A stretch of 64,000 nt of DNA, from contig NZ_MCGV01000001.1 in the NCBI RefSeq assembly GCF_001705235.1, forward strand, positions 2,170,001-2,234,000, read 5' to 3'. Origin of the DNA: Clostridium pasteurianum. Its GTDB lineage: Bacteria > Bacillota > Clostridia > Clostridiales > Clostridiaceae. Shown in pieces: positions 46,623-55,684 of this stretch (within the stretch, counting starts at the first letter, position 1; each line of letters opens with the position of its first letter). The notes beneath the pieces were generated by a model. The model ran no database searches and had not been told where the DNA came from. It saw only the letters and a list, made by a program, of their open reading frames with translations. The position numbers were made by a program, and so were the translations under genes.

Positions 46623-47441
46623 TTAAGCTTCTTTACATAATGAATATAAATTTTCAGCCAATTCTTTAACATCATCTTCATATAATTTACAAGCTATTTC
46701 GTAAAGTTCTGGTATTTTACTCATAACCTTATCAATATAATCCACTTTATTTTTTAATTTGGGTTTGTGAGTAGAATTGTATTTTTCTAAACTATTATTT
46801 AAATTCAAATGATATTTCATTTCAAACTGCCTGTATAATTCTCTCCATCTTTTTTGAAAATCAGCACCTTTGTATCTAACAACCCTATTTAATACTTGTC
46901 TTTTTTCTGCCAATGTTATTTTATCAACTAAACCGCCTATTACATCATCTTTATGCTCTATCTGCTTTCCTTGACTATCTATAGTGGATTTTTGTAATGA
47001 TATAATTTGATTTTGTTTTCTCACCGTACTAAGAGTATTTTTAAAAACAAGTCTTGTATTTTCATCAGCAAAAGGTAAATATGTTTCTACAAATAGATCA
47101 TCATTGTTAACATAGCCTCCTGTATGATTTATTTTAGGTAATACATCAACTGCCAACCAATCTTGAAATTGTTCTGCAAGTTCATTACTTGCTTTAAATG
47201 CCAATTTGTATACTGCTGGTTCTGGAATAAAATCACCTTTTTTTAATGTACCCACTTGTGGGGATGAACTTAAATATTTATTGACCCTTGACCATCTCAC
47301 ACATACGTTGCCACTTTTGGCAACGGTGGTTATTCCTAAACTTAAAGCAACCTTTTCAACATCAAATACCCATTCATCATTATCAAGTTTTACTCCAATT
47401 TCAAACAAATCATTTTTAAAAATTTTTATTTTATTTTCCAT
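46623..47441 (-). CDS. Phage antirepressor
   Basis: A 272-residue protein. The N-terminal half has the BRO-like antirepressor features (FEIGVKLDNDEWVFDVEKVALSLGITT, LAEQFQDWLAVDVLPKINHTGGYVNND), and the C-terminal half a KilA-C-like helical domain (KRWRELYRQFEMKYHLN). It would counteract the repressor during induction. Divergent-side position behind the XRE pair fits. Confidence 0.85.
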   Translation of the reverse strand: MENKIKIFKNDLFEIGVKLDNDEWVFDVEKVALSLGITTVAKSGNVCVRWSRVNKYLSSSPQVGTLKKGDFIPEPAVYKLAFKASNELAEQFQDWLAVDVLPKINHTGGYVNNDDLFVETYLPFADENTRLVFKNTLSTVRKQNQIISLQKSTIDSQGKQIEHKDDVIGGLVDKITLAEKRQVLNRVVRYKGADFQKRWRELYRQFEMKYHLNLNNSLEKYNSTHKPKLKNKVDYIDKVMSKIPELYEIACKLYEDDVKELAENLYSLCKEA

Positions 47442-47616
47442 AACTTAAATTCCTTTCTAAAACAAAATTCCAACATTACTTATAGTCAAGTAACACGTAA
47501 TAATAGTAATTAATAATTAGAGCATTGACACTCTTTCTATGCCTTCCTGTGGCTGTCATATAGATATTTTTAGATGTGAATATTTTCCCTGATCCAATTT
47601 TGGATTGGCTAAATAT

Positions 47617-47805
47617 TTAATCCTCGAAAAATAACTTCTGCGGTGTTGAATCAAGTGCTTTTGCTATCTTTACCATTTGGTCATAAGTAACATTAGAATA
47701 GTTGCCTTTTTCGATTTGAACCAATTTATTAGGCGAAATATTTACAATTTCTCTTAATTGCTTTTGAGTTAATCCTTTCTTTATTCTTGCTATTTTTACA
47801 TTCAT
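47617..47805 (-). CDS. Small XRE-family regulator (Cro-like)
   Basis: A 62-residue protein that is almost only an HTH (KKGLTQKQLREIVNISPNKLVQIEKGNYSNVTYDQMVKIA). It is the first gene of the leftward block, divergent from the larger XRE gene, like a Cro protein facing a repressor. Confidence 0.85.
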   Translation of the reverse strand: MNVKIARIKKGLTQKQLREIVNISPNKLVQIEKGNYSNVTYDQMVKIAKALDSTPQKLFFED

Positions 47806-47826
47806 TTTTTATATCTCTGCCTTTCC

Positions 47827-47916
47827 GGTAATTTTATTACCTGTTATTTATATATTACGACAATTATATTACCGTTGTCAATACTATTTTACAAAAAGTT
47901 GTAATAATATTACCGG
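47827..47916. promoter_or_regulatory. Operators between divergent XRE genes
   Basis: Palindromes GGTAATTTTATTACC (47827-47841) and GTAATAATATTACC (47901-47914) flank a third, partial copy ending ATTACCG near 47866-47874. They lie between the two HTH genes and should bind one or both. Confidence 0.75.
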
Positions 47917-47946
47917 TGTGATAATATGTATTTCGAGGTGATTACA

Positions 47947-48525
47947 TTGTCAATAGGCGAAAATATTAAAATTTATAGAAATAAAAAAGGCTTAACTCAA
48001 CCCGAACTTGGCAAGCTAATACACAAAAGTGAAAGCTCAATTAGAAAATACGAAAGTAATACAGTAACTCCATCTGTAGATATTTTAAATGAACTAGCAA
48101 ATAAACTTGATGTTACAATTAATGATTTACTTGGGTTAAATGATGAATATAGCAGAGCATCTTCTCTTTCAAACACATACTTTAATGCCGTAATGAAATG
48201 GAGTGAAGATAGATCATTCAATAGTATAGAAACAATTTGTATACGAGAACATTTTTTTGAATTGTTACTTAAATATAAAAATTTGATTAATTCTTTAAGT
48301 AATCTAAAATGCACATGGTCAAATATAGAGGAATCTTATTCAAAAATTTATAAAAATAGAAAAGATCCACTTTCTAATAGTGATATCAAAGAATTGTTTT
48401 TAAAACAGGAGTTGGAAAAAGAAATTGATAGCCTAGTAACTTGGATAAAAGCATTTCCAAATTCTATAACACATAGAGAAGTTGAATTATCTAACGAAAA
48501 TAAAGATGATAATCAGCATATTTAA
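47947..48525 (+). CDS. XRE-family repressor of the element
   Basis: A 192-residue regulator with an N-terminal HTH (IGENIKIYRNKKGLTQPELGKLIHKSESSIRKYESNT) and a C-terminal helical domain without a recognised peptidase motif. The start is the TTG at 47947, with GAGGTG upstream; an in-frame ATG at 47926 lacks a ribosome site. It is the candidate repressor (Stl/CI-like). Confidence 0.85.
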   Translation: MSIGENIKIYRNKKGLTQPELGKLIHKSESSIRKYESNTVTPSVDILNELANKLDVTINDLLGLNDEYSRASSLSNTYFNAVMKWSEDRSFNSIETICIREHFFELLLKYKNLINSLSNLKCTWSNIEESYSKIYKNRKDPLSNSDIKELFLKQELEKEIDSLVTWIKAFPNSITHREVELSNENKDDNQHI

Positions 48526-48967
48526 GCCATCTTACTATTAGTTATTAACCTTAAAGTACGAATTTCATACATTAAGCTAGGTCAATATTATTTACTTACC
48601 TGCAATCAATATTAAGTATCTGAACATTATTCACATACTTAAACTACGTGCATTTTACACATACCCTTAAGGTATTATTTCTTTTAAAGGAAATAACCTC
48701 ATTGCCTTAGTTTTATACATGAATGTTGAAAACCGTTCCTACTGCATAATGAACGAATTAGCCATCAATGGCGAATATATAAAATAATAAAAGGGTAGCG
48801 TTTCAAATGTACTCCTGCGTCAAATTTGCCGCACCCTCGACATCAATGTCAAACCCTGCTTGTAATTTCAAGCACCTTAAGGAATATACCATATAGGGTA
48901 TACCCTTGTAGTTACTATGATGATTTACACAATACCTACAAATAATATTACGAAAGGAGAATATCAT
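48526..48967. other. Region between the repressor and integrase genes
   Basis: 442 bases without an ORF. It has an imperfect stem near 48670-48703 (AGGTATTATTTC...GAAATAACCT) and a palindrome TATACC-ATATAG-GGTATA at 48885-48902, just before the integrase, which may be an operator. Confidence 0.5.
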
Positions 48968-50221
48968 ATGGCAGCTATACAAAAGCGTGGTAAAAACTCA
49001 TATAGACTTACTGTGTCCTGCGGCTATGATAAACAAGGTAAAAAGATTAGGAAGTATAAAACAATAGACCTCTCACATATAAAGCCTAATAAACAGCTAG
49101 AAGAAGCGCGAAAACAGTTTGTATTATTTGAAAATGAAGTTAAGAAAGGATTGTATCTTGATGCCGGTAAAATAACCTTTGAGGAATTTATAGACAAATG
49201 GTTAAAAGACTATGCAGAGCCGGAACTTGCACCAAAAACTTTATTTAGATATAAGGAACTATTAAGAACCCGTATTATACCCGCATTAGGGCATATAAAA
49301 CTCAACAAACTTCAACCTACCCATTTAGTGGAATTCTATAATAATTTACGTGAAGATGGAATAAGAGCAGACGGAAAACATGGTGGCTTATCTGAAAGAA
49401 CTATATTACATCATCATAGACTTATATCAAGTATTCTTACGTGTGCAGTACAGTGGCAATTCATATTAAATAACCCTGCTTCACGTGTTAAAGCTCCAAA
49501 AGTAGAAAAGAAAGAAGCAAGGCATTTCGATATAGAACAAACTGAATACATACTCGAATTAATGGAAAATCAGCCATTAAAATATAGACTTGCGATTTAT
49601 TTAGATATATATGGAGGTATGAGACTTGGAGAACTTGCAGGTTTAAAATGGAATGATGTTGACTTTGATAATATGCTTATACGAATTGATGAATCACTGC
49701 AGCACGTTACCGGCAAAGGAACTTTTGAAAAATCAACTAAAAATGAAACAAGTAACAGAATAATATCCGTACCTAAAACAGTTATAAGCCTCTTAAGGCA
49801 ATACAAAGTATGGCAAAACGGAGAAAAGGCAAAATTAGGGAACTTATGGCATGATGAATATGATAATATCTTCACAACTAGAGATGGAAAACCAATCTAT
49901 CCAGGTACTATAAGTTCATGGTTCCATAAATTTATAAAAAATCACAATGAAGCCATTATGAAAGATAGCAATACATCCAAAGATGATAAAGTAAAATACC
50001 TACTGGACAATGTTAATTTTCATGGTTTAAGGCACACAAGCGCAACCATATTAATAAACCAAGGTATAGATGTTACAACTGTCAGTAAAAGGCTAGGTCA
50101 TGCACGTACCTCTACCACTACTGATATATATTCACATAGTTTACAAAGAGCAGATAGATCAGCAGCAGATAAATTAGAAAAATTATTTAATAATGAAAAT
50201 GATACAAAAAAAGAAGTTTAA
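48968..50221 (+). CDS. int: Tyrosine integrase (Tn916/phage type)
   Basis: A 417-residue site-specific recombinase. It has an N-terminal arm-binding domain (AAIQKRGKNSYRLTVSCGYD), a core-binding SAM-like domain, and a catalytic domain with the arginine in DIYGGMRLGELAGLKW, the HxxR in NFHGLRHTSATILI, and the tyrosine in LGHARTSTTTDIYSHS. The ATG at 48968 has AAAGGAG eight bases upstream. It lies beside attR and the tRNA target. Confidence 0.96.
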   Translation: MAAIQKRGKNSYRLTVSCGYDKQGKKIRKYKTIDLSHIKPNKQLEEARKQFVLFENEVKKGLYLDAGKITFEEFIDKWLKDYAEPELAPKTLFRYKELLRTRIIPALGHIKLNKLQPTHLVEFYNNLREDGIRADGKHGGLSERTILHHHRLISSILTCAVQWQFILNNPASRVKAPKVEKKEARHFDIEQTEYILELMENQPLKYRLAIYLDIYGGMRLGELAGLKWNDVDFDNMLIRIDESLQHVTGKGTFEKSTKNETSNRIISVPKTVISLLRQYKVWQNGEKAKLGNLWHDEYDNIFTTRDGKPIYPGTISSWFHKFIKNHNEAIMKDSNTSKDDKVKYLLDNVNFHGLRHTSATILINQGIDVTTVSKRLGHARTSTTTDIYSHSLQRADRSAADKLEKLFNNENDTKKEV

Positions 50222-50277
50222 TTTTTACTTACTTTTAGTGTAATTTACATTCTTATTAACTCATTTTTTATATAAGT

Positions 50278-50300
50278 AGTCTCCAAATAGTCTCCAATTC
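50278..50300. repeat. Integrase arm-type sites, right end
   Basis: TAGTCTCCAAA followed by TAGTCTCCAATTC, matching the left-end pair at 36840-36862, 21 bases inside attR. Confidence 0.7.
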
Positions 50301-50321
50301 AGTATTTTACCCGCATTTCTG

Positions 50322-50413
50322 AAAAAATAAAAAATCCTGTAATACGTTGATATTACAAGATTTATCACTGGTGCGCACGAGAGGAGTCGAACCTCCGGCA
50401 CGCGGTTTAGGAA
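50322..50413. repeat. attR (92-bp direct repeat)
   Basis: Identical to 36632-36723; together with the 32 bases to its right it restores the full tRNA-Arg gene and its terminator. Confidence 0.95.
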
Positions 50414-50445
50414 ACCGCTGCTCTATCCTACTGAGCTACGAGCGC
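50369..50445 (-). tRNA. tRNA-Arg (anticodon CCU), integration target
   Basis: A 77-base cloverleaf with CCA encoded: acceptor GCGCTCG (one U-U mismatch with CGTGCGC), anticodon loop TTCCTAA, T-arm GGAGGTTCGACTCC. The element joins within or next to the anticodon arm. The terminator stem lies in the att repeat. Confidence 0.95.
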
Positions 50446-50769
50446 ATATTAAATTGTTCCACTACAAGTTATTATTTTATTACTAAAACGGTTTTATGTC
50501 AATATATAATGTAGATACTAAAAAAATTTTTACAGCAATTATTATTAAAATTTATGTTTTAGAATTACTTAACTTTATTTTAACTACATATTATATATAA
50601 GATTTCAAATAAAGTTTAACTATTGTCACCATAAGCTTATTATATATTTTAGTAATATCATATCTTTTGTAATGTTTCCTAAATTCTGATAAATTAGATA
50701 TTTTTAATTTACAAATCTTAAGCATTTTGCTATGATGATAGTATAAACTATGTAAGGGAGATGATCTTA
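50446..50769. other. Gap with tRNA promoter and phasin upstream region
   Basis: Holds the tRNA-Arg promoter (listed) and AT-rich sequence before the phasin gene; no ORF is seen. Confidence 0.5.
50474..50502 (-). promoter_or_regulatory. tRNA-Arg promoter
   Basis: TTGACA, 17 bases, TAAAAT on the minus strand, about 29 bases before the tRNA. Confidence 0.75.
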
Positions 50770-51075
50770 ATGGTAGACGAATTAAAAAAGGTTCTTCTTG
50801 CAGGCTTAGGTTCAGCCGCCTATACTTACGAAAAAGGCTCAAAGCTAATTGATGGAATGGTTGAAAAGGGTAAAATAACACTTGATGAAGGAAAAGAACT
50901 CTCACAAGAACTTAAAAAGAATATAAAAGAAAAAGGTGAAAAAGTAAGCGAAAAAGTAAAACCTGTTTCTAAGCAAGATATCTCTGACCTTTTAGAAGCT
51001 TATACTGCAGGCTTAAAAGCTGAAATAACTGATTTAAAAGACAGGGTTGCTAAACTAGAAGATAAAGTTCAATAA
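50770..51075 (+). CDS. Phasin-like coiled protein
   Basis: A 101-residue helical protein (VDELKKVLLAGLGSAAYTYEKG) with heptad repeats at its C-terminus (LKAEITDLKDRVAKLEDKV), like phasin-family proteins found beside UbiB genes in Firmicutes. I start at the ATG at 50770, which has GGGAG nine bases upstream; an in-frame ATG at 50761 is too close to it. The role is unknown. Confidence 0.75.
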   Translation: MVDELKKVLLAGLGSAAYTYEKGSKLIDGMVEKGKITLDEGKELSQELKKNIKEKGEKVSEKVKPVSKQDISDLLEAYTAGLKAEITDLKDRVAKLEDKVQ

Positions 51076-51087
51076 TTTAGTATATTA

Positions 51088-51116
51088 GGAAGCCCTAACC
51101 CTTGTTAGGGCTTTTT
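51088..51116 (+). terminator. Terminator/attenuator between phasin and aarF
   Basis: AGCCCTAAC-CCTT-GTTAGGGCT followed by TTTTTAT; the aarF start is 26 bases further, so partial read-through is likely. Confidence 0.85.
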
Positions 51117-51141
51117 ATCTTTCTGAAAAGAGGTTATTATC

Positions 51142-52740
51142 ATGAAGAAATCCGTACAAAGATTCAGGCAAATAGTTAAAGTACTTGCTTTTTATGGCTT
51201 TGGATACATTGTGGACTCTAAACTCAATAATTCCAAAAATTCACCTGAAAACCTCAGAAAAGCATTTGAAGAGCTTGGACCAACATTTATTAAAATAGGT
51301 CAGATTCTCAGCACGCGTCCAGATTTAGTTTCTCCTGAATACATAAAGGAACTTTCAAAGCTGCAAGATAAAGCTCCAGAAGAATCTTTTGAAAACATAC
51401 AAAAAACTTTCAAAAAAGAATTTAATAAATCAACTAGCGATTTATTTTCCCACTTTAATGAAAAACCACTTGCATGTGCCTCCATTGCTCAAGCTCATGA
51501 AGCCACTTTAAAAGATGGTAGAAACGTAATTGTAAAGGTTCAAAGGCACGGTATAGAAGAAAAAATGAAACTGGATCTTTCAATATTATATAAAATAGCA
51601 AGTCTAACAAAAGCTAAATTTTCTGATGCCTTAATAGATCCAAAAGAAGCTATTGAAGAATTAATGACTTCAACGGAATTGGAACTGGATTTTAAAAATG
51701 AAGCTAAAAACATAGAGCTTTTTAAAAAACTGAATAAAGATGTAGCTTTTGTTACATGTCCATACATATTAAAGAATTTATCTTCGCAACATATTATAAC
51801 TATGGAAAAAATAAACGGCTTTAAAATAACAGATACTAAGGCGCTTAAGCATGATGGTTACGACATGGATGACCTTGGTAAAAAGCTTGCTCTATCATTC
51901 TTTAAACAGGTTTTTCAAGATGGTTTTTTTCATGGAGATCCCCACCCAGGAAATATACTGGTACGTGACACAAAAATATGCTATATAGATTTTGGTATTA
52001 TGGGTCACTTAAATAAAAGTCTTAAAAGTGCACTTAACGATATAATTATTGCAATATCTTATCAGAATATAAATAAACTTATATCCGTAATTATGTCCAT
52101 AGGAATAAAAACTGGATACGTTGATAGAAATGAACTTTATGAAGACATAGATTATATTTTTGCAAGCTACCTTTCAACTTCTCTTGAAAATATAAAAATA
52201 TCTGAGCTAATTCAAGAAGTATTTGAATGCTCAAAGAAAAACAACGTGCGTATGCCTAAGGATTTAATTATTTTAGTGAGAGCTTTTGTAATAATAGAAG
52301 GGGTTATTGCCAAAATTTCTCCTGATATTTCATTTTTAGATGTTGCCATTCCCTTTGTTAAAGAACAAAACAAAGGTGAAATTTTCAAAGATTTTAATAT
52401 GTATGAAATGCTTTTTAATTCTTATATGTTTTTAAAAACTTCGTCTAAGGTTCCTAAAAAATTTATAGATTTAAGTGACAGCATAATGAGAGGTCGTGCA
52501 AAATTCCAGCTTAACCTTACAAACTTAGAAACACCTATAAACGAACTTAGTAAAATGATAAATAGGCTTATACTCGGAATAATAATATCATCCATGATAA
52601 TAAGTTCTTCTTTAATTTTACATTCAAATGTAGGCCCTAAAATATACAATATTTCAATAATAGGTATAACCGGTTACCTTATAGCTGCTTTAATGGGATT
52701 TTGGCTACTTATTTCTATAATACGTTCGCATAAAATGTAA
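51142..52740 (+). CDS. AarF/ABC1/UbiB-family atypical kinase
   Basis: A 532-residue membrane-associated protein. It has the family KxGQ motif (FIKIGQILSTRPDL), the ATP-binding ASIAQAHEATLKDG with the lysine in VIVKVQR, the catalytic HGDPHPGN and the metal-binding DFGIMG. Two C-terminal membrane helices follow. In this organism without ubiquinone it probably acts on lipid or quinone-like substrates; the exact role is unknown. Confidence 0.93.
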   Translation: MKKSVQRFRQIVKVLAFYGFGYIVDSKLNNSKNSPENLRKAFEELGPTFIKIGQILSTRPDLVSPEYIKELSKLQDKAPEESFENIQKTFKKEFNKSTSDLFSHFNEKPLACASIAQAHEATLKDGRNVIVKVQRHGIEEKMKLDLSILYKIASLTKAKFSDALIDPKEAIEELMTSTELELDFKNEAKNIELFKKLNKDVAFVTCPYILKNLSSQHIITMEKINGFKITDTKALKHDGYDMDDLGKKLALSFFKQVFQDGFFHGDPHPGNILVRDTKICYIDFGIMGHLNKSLKSALNDIIIAISYQNINKLISVIMSIGIKTGYVDRNELYEDIDYIFASYLSTSLENIKISELIQEVFECSKKNNVRMPKDLIILVRAFVIIEGVIAKISPDISFLDVAIPFVKEQNKGEIFKDFNMYEMLFNSYMFLKTSSKVPKKFIDLSDSIMRGRAKFQLNLTNLETPINELSKMINRLILGIIISSMIISSSLILHSNVGPKIYNISIIGITGYLIAALMGFWLLISIIRSHKM

Positions 52741-52773
52741 AAAACCTCATTTATTTATATCATGAGGTTTTAT
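52740..52773. terminator. Bidirectional terminator between aarF and tetR
   Basis: AAAACCTCAT and ATGAGGTTTT form a stem with A/T tracts on both sides, between two convergent genes. Confidence 0.85.
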
Positions 52774-52775
52774 TC

Positions 52776-53345
52776 TTATACTAATTCTATTCCGTTGAGA
52801 ACATATTTAGTTAGATTATTAGCTAAGTTCTCCATATTCTCTTTACCATCATATATTAAATCATATATAGCACCCGAACATAGCAAACCAAAAAAGGTAT
52901 ATGACATAAATTTAGTTTCGCCTTTCTTTATGTAACCCATTTCCATAGCATCCTTAAGATACTTTTCAATTATTTCTATGTACTCGCCTATAACATTTCT
53001 TAATTCTAACTGCCTTGATTCCTGACCCCAAAGCTGGCTCATTAAAACTTTAATAAATTCTCTATTTCTATATATCATTCCAATTTGAACTCTACATATA
53101 GCTTTTAATTTACTTGCAGGATTGCTCTGTTTATCTGCTTCATCTTTCATTTCTTCTTTTATAATATTCATACCTTCCGTAATTACATATTTAAAAATTT
53201 CTTCCTTACTTTTAAAATGATAATACAGAGTTCCCTTTGCAACTTTAGCACTTGTAGCTATTTCATCCATTGTAGCTCCATCGTACCCATTTTTAGAGAA
53301 CACACTAAGTGCAGACTTAAATATAGCATCTTTAGTCTTGTTCAT
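52776..53345 (-). CDS. TetR-family transcriptional regulator
   Basis: A 189-residue regulator with an N-terminal TetR HTH (ALSVFSKNGYDGATMDEIATSAKVAKGTLYYHFKSKEEIF) and a variable ligand domain. The ATG at 53345 has GGAGTG upstream, and is preferred over 53360. It is divergent from psd, which it may regulate. Confidence 0.92.
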   Translation of the reverse strand: MNKTKDAIFKSALSVFSKNGYDGATMDEIATSAKVAKGTLYYHFKSKEEIFKYVITEGMNIIKEEMKDEADKQSNPASKLKAICRVQIGMIYRNREFIKVLMSQLWGQESRQLELRNVIGEYIEIIEKYLKDAMEMGYIKKGETKFMSYTFFGLLCSGAIYDLIYDGKENMENLANNLTKYVLNGIELV

Positions 53346-53587
53346 AAAATCACTCCACATTTCGACTTTATAGTGTTTTTATCCAAATAATTAGCTTATA
53401 CATACACCTTGATACTTTAAAACTTAAGTCGCTGAACATGTGCATATAGAAGCTATTAATTACATTTATCTAGTTTAATTATAGTATTATACTGTAACTT
53501 CATCAAGTAATTATTTTGACATTACTGCATTTTAGAGCTTATAATTGTATGGTATTTATTAATTTTGTATGTAGAGAGGTTTTTAAA

Positions 53588-54472
53588 ATGATTAAATATT
53601 ATAACCGAAAAACAAAACAATACGAAATTGAAAAAGTTGCAGGAGAAAATTATCTCAAGTGGATTTACTCATCACCTATTGGCATGGGCTTTCTCGAAGC
53701 TATAGTAAAGAAGAAGGCATTTTCAAGCATGTACGGTTCATTTTGTGATTCTAAAAGAAGCAAAGCTAAAATCAAAAGTTTCATACAAAATTTTGATATA
53801 AATATGTCGGAATGTGTAAAAAAAGAATCAGAGTTCACTTCTTTTAATGATTTTTTCACAAGAAAACTAACAAAAGGGGCAAGACCTTATGATGAGGATC
53901 CTAATATTTTAATTTCACCTGGTGATGGTAAGCTTGTTGCTTATGAAAATATAGATTTAGACAACTTAGTTCAAATTAAAGGCATAACTTATAGTTTAAA
54001 GGAACTTATAAAAGATGAAAAAGTAAGTTCAAAATATGAAAATGGAACATGTATTATTTTAAGGCTCTGTCCAACAGATTACCACAGATTTCATTTTGTA
54101 GACAGCGGCTACTGTAGTGACACTCATAAAATAAAAGGCTCTTACTACTCTGTAAATCCTATTGCATTAAATAAGGTAAAAAAATTATTTTGTGAAAACA
54201 AGAGAGAATGGAGCATATTAAAATCAGATAATTTCAAAGATATATTATATGTAGAAGTTGGAGCAACTTGTGTTGGAAGCATAATACAAACTTACAGCGA
54301 AAATACTAAAGTTTCAAAAGGTGATGAAAAAGGTTACTTTAAATTCGGAGGCTCAACAATAGTTCTGTTTTTCGAAAAGGATTCAATAAAAATAGATAAT
54401 GATATCCTTGAGCAAACGAAGCTCGGACATGAAACAAAGATACTTATGGGAGAAAAAATAGGAACTAAATAA
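53588..54472 (+). CDS. psd: Phosphatidylserine decarboxylase
   Basis: This membrane-associated enzyme makes phosphatidylethanolamine. The 294-residue protein has the substrate region DYHRFHF and self-cleavage motif GGST in [11 protein letters not shown], where the serine becomes the pyruvoyl group. GVGSII-like VGATCVGSI is also conserved. I start at the ATG at 53588 (AGAGAGG upstream) and not at 53516. Confidence 0.93.
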   Translation: MIKYYNRKTKQYEIEKVAGENYLKWIYSSPIGMGFLEAIVKKKAFSSMYGSFCDSKRSKAKIKSFIQNFDINMSECVKKESEFTSFNDFFTRKLTKGARPYDEDPNILISPGDGKLVAYENIDLDNLVQIKGITYSLKELIKDEKVSSKYENGTCIILRLCPTDYHRFHFVDSGYCSDTHKIKGSYYSVNPIALNKVKKLFCENKREWSILKSDNFKDILYVEVGATCVGSIIQTYSENTKVSKGDEKGYFKFGGSTIVLFFEKDSIKIDNDILEQTKLGHETKILMGEKIGTK

Positions 54473-54475
54473 TTT

Positions 54476-54521
54476 TTGAGAACAGTTTAAATAAGACTTA
54501 TTTAAGCTGTTCTCAAAATAT
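54476..54521. terminator. Bidirectional terminator behind psd
   Basis: TTTTGAGAACAG-TTAAATAAG pairs with CTTATTTAA-CTGTTCTCAAAA, between convergent genes. Confidence 0.88.
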
Positions 54522-54544
54522 TGTTACTTCCCATAGATAAATAC

Positions 54545-55684
54545 TTAATGAACTAGAAAAAATCCATCAATTCTATAATCTTTTCTACTATCCATAATTT
54601 TAAATTGACTTAAAGGCTTGAAATCATCTGCATTATAGATGTACATATTTTTATTATCACATATATAAACCTTATTATCCTTAACTTCTAGCTGCATTAA
54701 ATTATGCTTAAAAGAATATACCTTCTGCTGCCCAGTACTTAAATTTAATTCTGTAAGCTTATTTCCATTGTTGTTTACAGGATCATAGTGACTTATAAGC
54801 AGCTTGTCTTTGTATATCCTTAAATGGTCTGGATAAGGTTCATTAAGCTTTATATCCTTAACAGTATTATCCTTTATATCAAAGGCTGAAATAGTACTTG
54901 ATGGAGTTTTACCATCCTGAGACATCATGTGAGTAAAATATATATTTTCACCACAAATAACACTGTCAAAAACAGATTGATCAGACTTTATTTTTACCGC
55001 CTTGTTAATATTAAACTTATTAGGATCGATTACATTTATAGTTATTGTGCCATCTCTATCATCAGAATCACTAAAAGTATAAAGGTAACTTCCATACAAA
55101 GCAATATGTTGTACAAGTCCCTCTACCTTTAAGATCTTTTCCTTTTTTCTTGTTTTTATATTATATTTTGTTAATATTGAACCTTTAGGAGGACTATTAG
55201 TTGTAAATATATAATCATCATTTGCTGCAACCGAGAAAATTCCTTCTGCTACATTATACGTATTACAATTGCCAGTTTTCATATTAAACTCAACAACTTT
55301 TTTACTTCTATTAGAATACCCTCCTATGGAGTTAGTATATATCTTATTTTTATATCTCACTGGAGAAAGAAATCCAGAATTCACATCTGTACAATTAATC
55401 TTACTAGTACATATGTTTTCATTATTTGAATCATAAAATTTTATATAGCTAACATCATTAAAAGTAGATGATTCAATAACTCCAATTTCAGATTTATTAA
55501 TATCTAACCTCTCACTATTAACAGAAATGCTTTTACGTGAGCTTTTAAAATTTTTCTTATGAGGGCTTTCTGAAACCTTACTACAGCTTGTTATTAGAAT
55601 TATAGCAAGTATTAATGATACAAGTTTAATTTTATTGCCACTGTGCATAAATCGTATCCACATTATCCTGATTTGGAAGATCAA
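54545..55684 (-). CDS. Lipoprotein, beta-propeller-like
   Basis: A 379-residue secreted protein with an N-terminal signal and lipobox ITSC (near residue 34), then repeated beta-strand motifs (YKNKIYTNSIGGYSNRSKK, YGSYLYTFSDSDDRDG, GENIYFTHMMS, YKDKLLISHYDP) that suggest a propeller fold. The function is not known. The start is uncertain: several ATGs overlap the 3' end of the upstream hydrolase gene. It is probably cotranscribed with that gene. Confidence 0.65.
   Translation of the reverse strand: MIFQIRIMWIRFMHSGNKIKLVSLILAIILITSCSKVSESPHKKNFKSSRKSISVNSERLDINKSEIGVIESSTFNDVSYIKFYDSNNENICTSKINCTDVNSGFLSPVRYKNKIYTNSIGGYSNRSKKVVEFNMKTGNCNTYNVAEGIFSVAANDDYIFTTNSPPKGSILTKYNIKTRKKEKILKVEGLVQHIALYGSYLYTFSDSDDRDGTITINVIDPNKFNINKAVKIKSDQSVFDSVICGENIYFTHMMSQDGKTPSSTISAFDIKDNTVKDIKLNEPYPDHLRIYKDKLLISHYDPVNNNGNKLTELNLSTGQQKVYSFKHNLMQLEVKDNKVYICDNKNMYIYNADDFKPLSQFKIMDSRKDYRIDGFFLVH

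Larger units (their letters stand above)
36632..50413. mobile_element. Integrated element in tRNA-Arg(CCU), probable phage satellite
   Basis: The 92-bp direct repeats 36632-36723 and 50322-50413 bound a 13.8-kb segment that ends with a tyrosine integrase next to the intact tRNA gene. Inside are phage-type regulators, a replication module with iterons, small phage proteins, a single HK97-type capsid protein, sigma-like regulators and an antitoxin/membrane-protein pair. No terminase, portal, protease, tail, lysis or conjugation gene is visible. A satellite or a decayed prophage both fit; the intact reading frames favour a satellite. Confidence 0.85.

Noticed and set aside
36632-50413. Integrative conjugative element
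   Set aside because: No relaxase, coupling protein or type IV secretion gene is present; the gene set is phage-like.
53516-53587. Upstream extension of the psd gene
   Set aside because: A good ribosome site and the usual N-terminus support the ATG at 53588.
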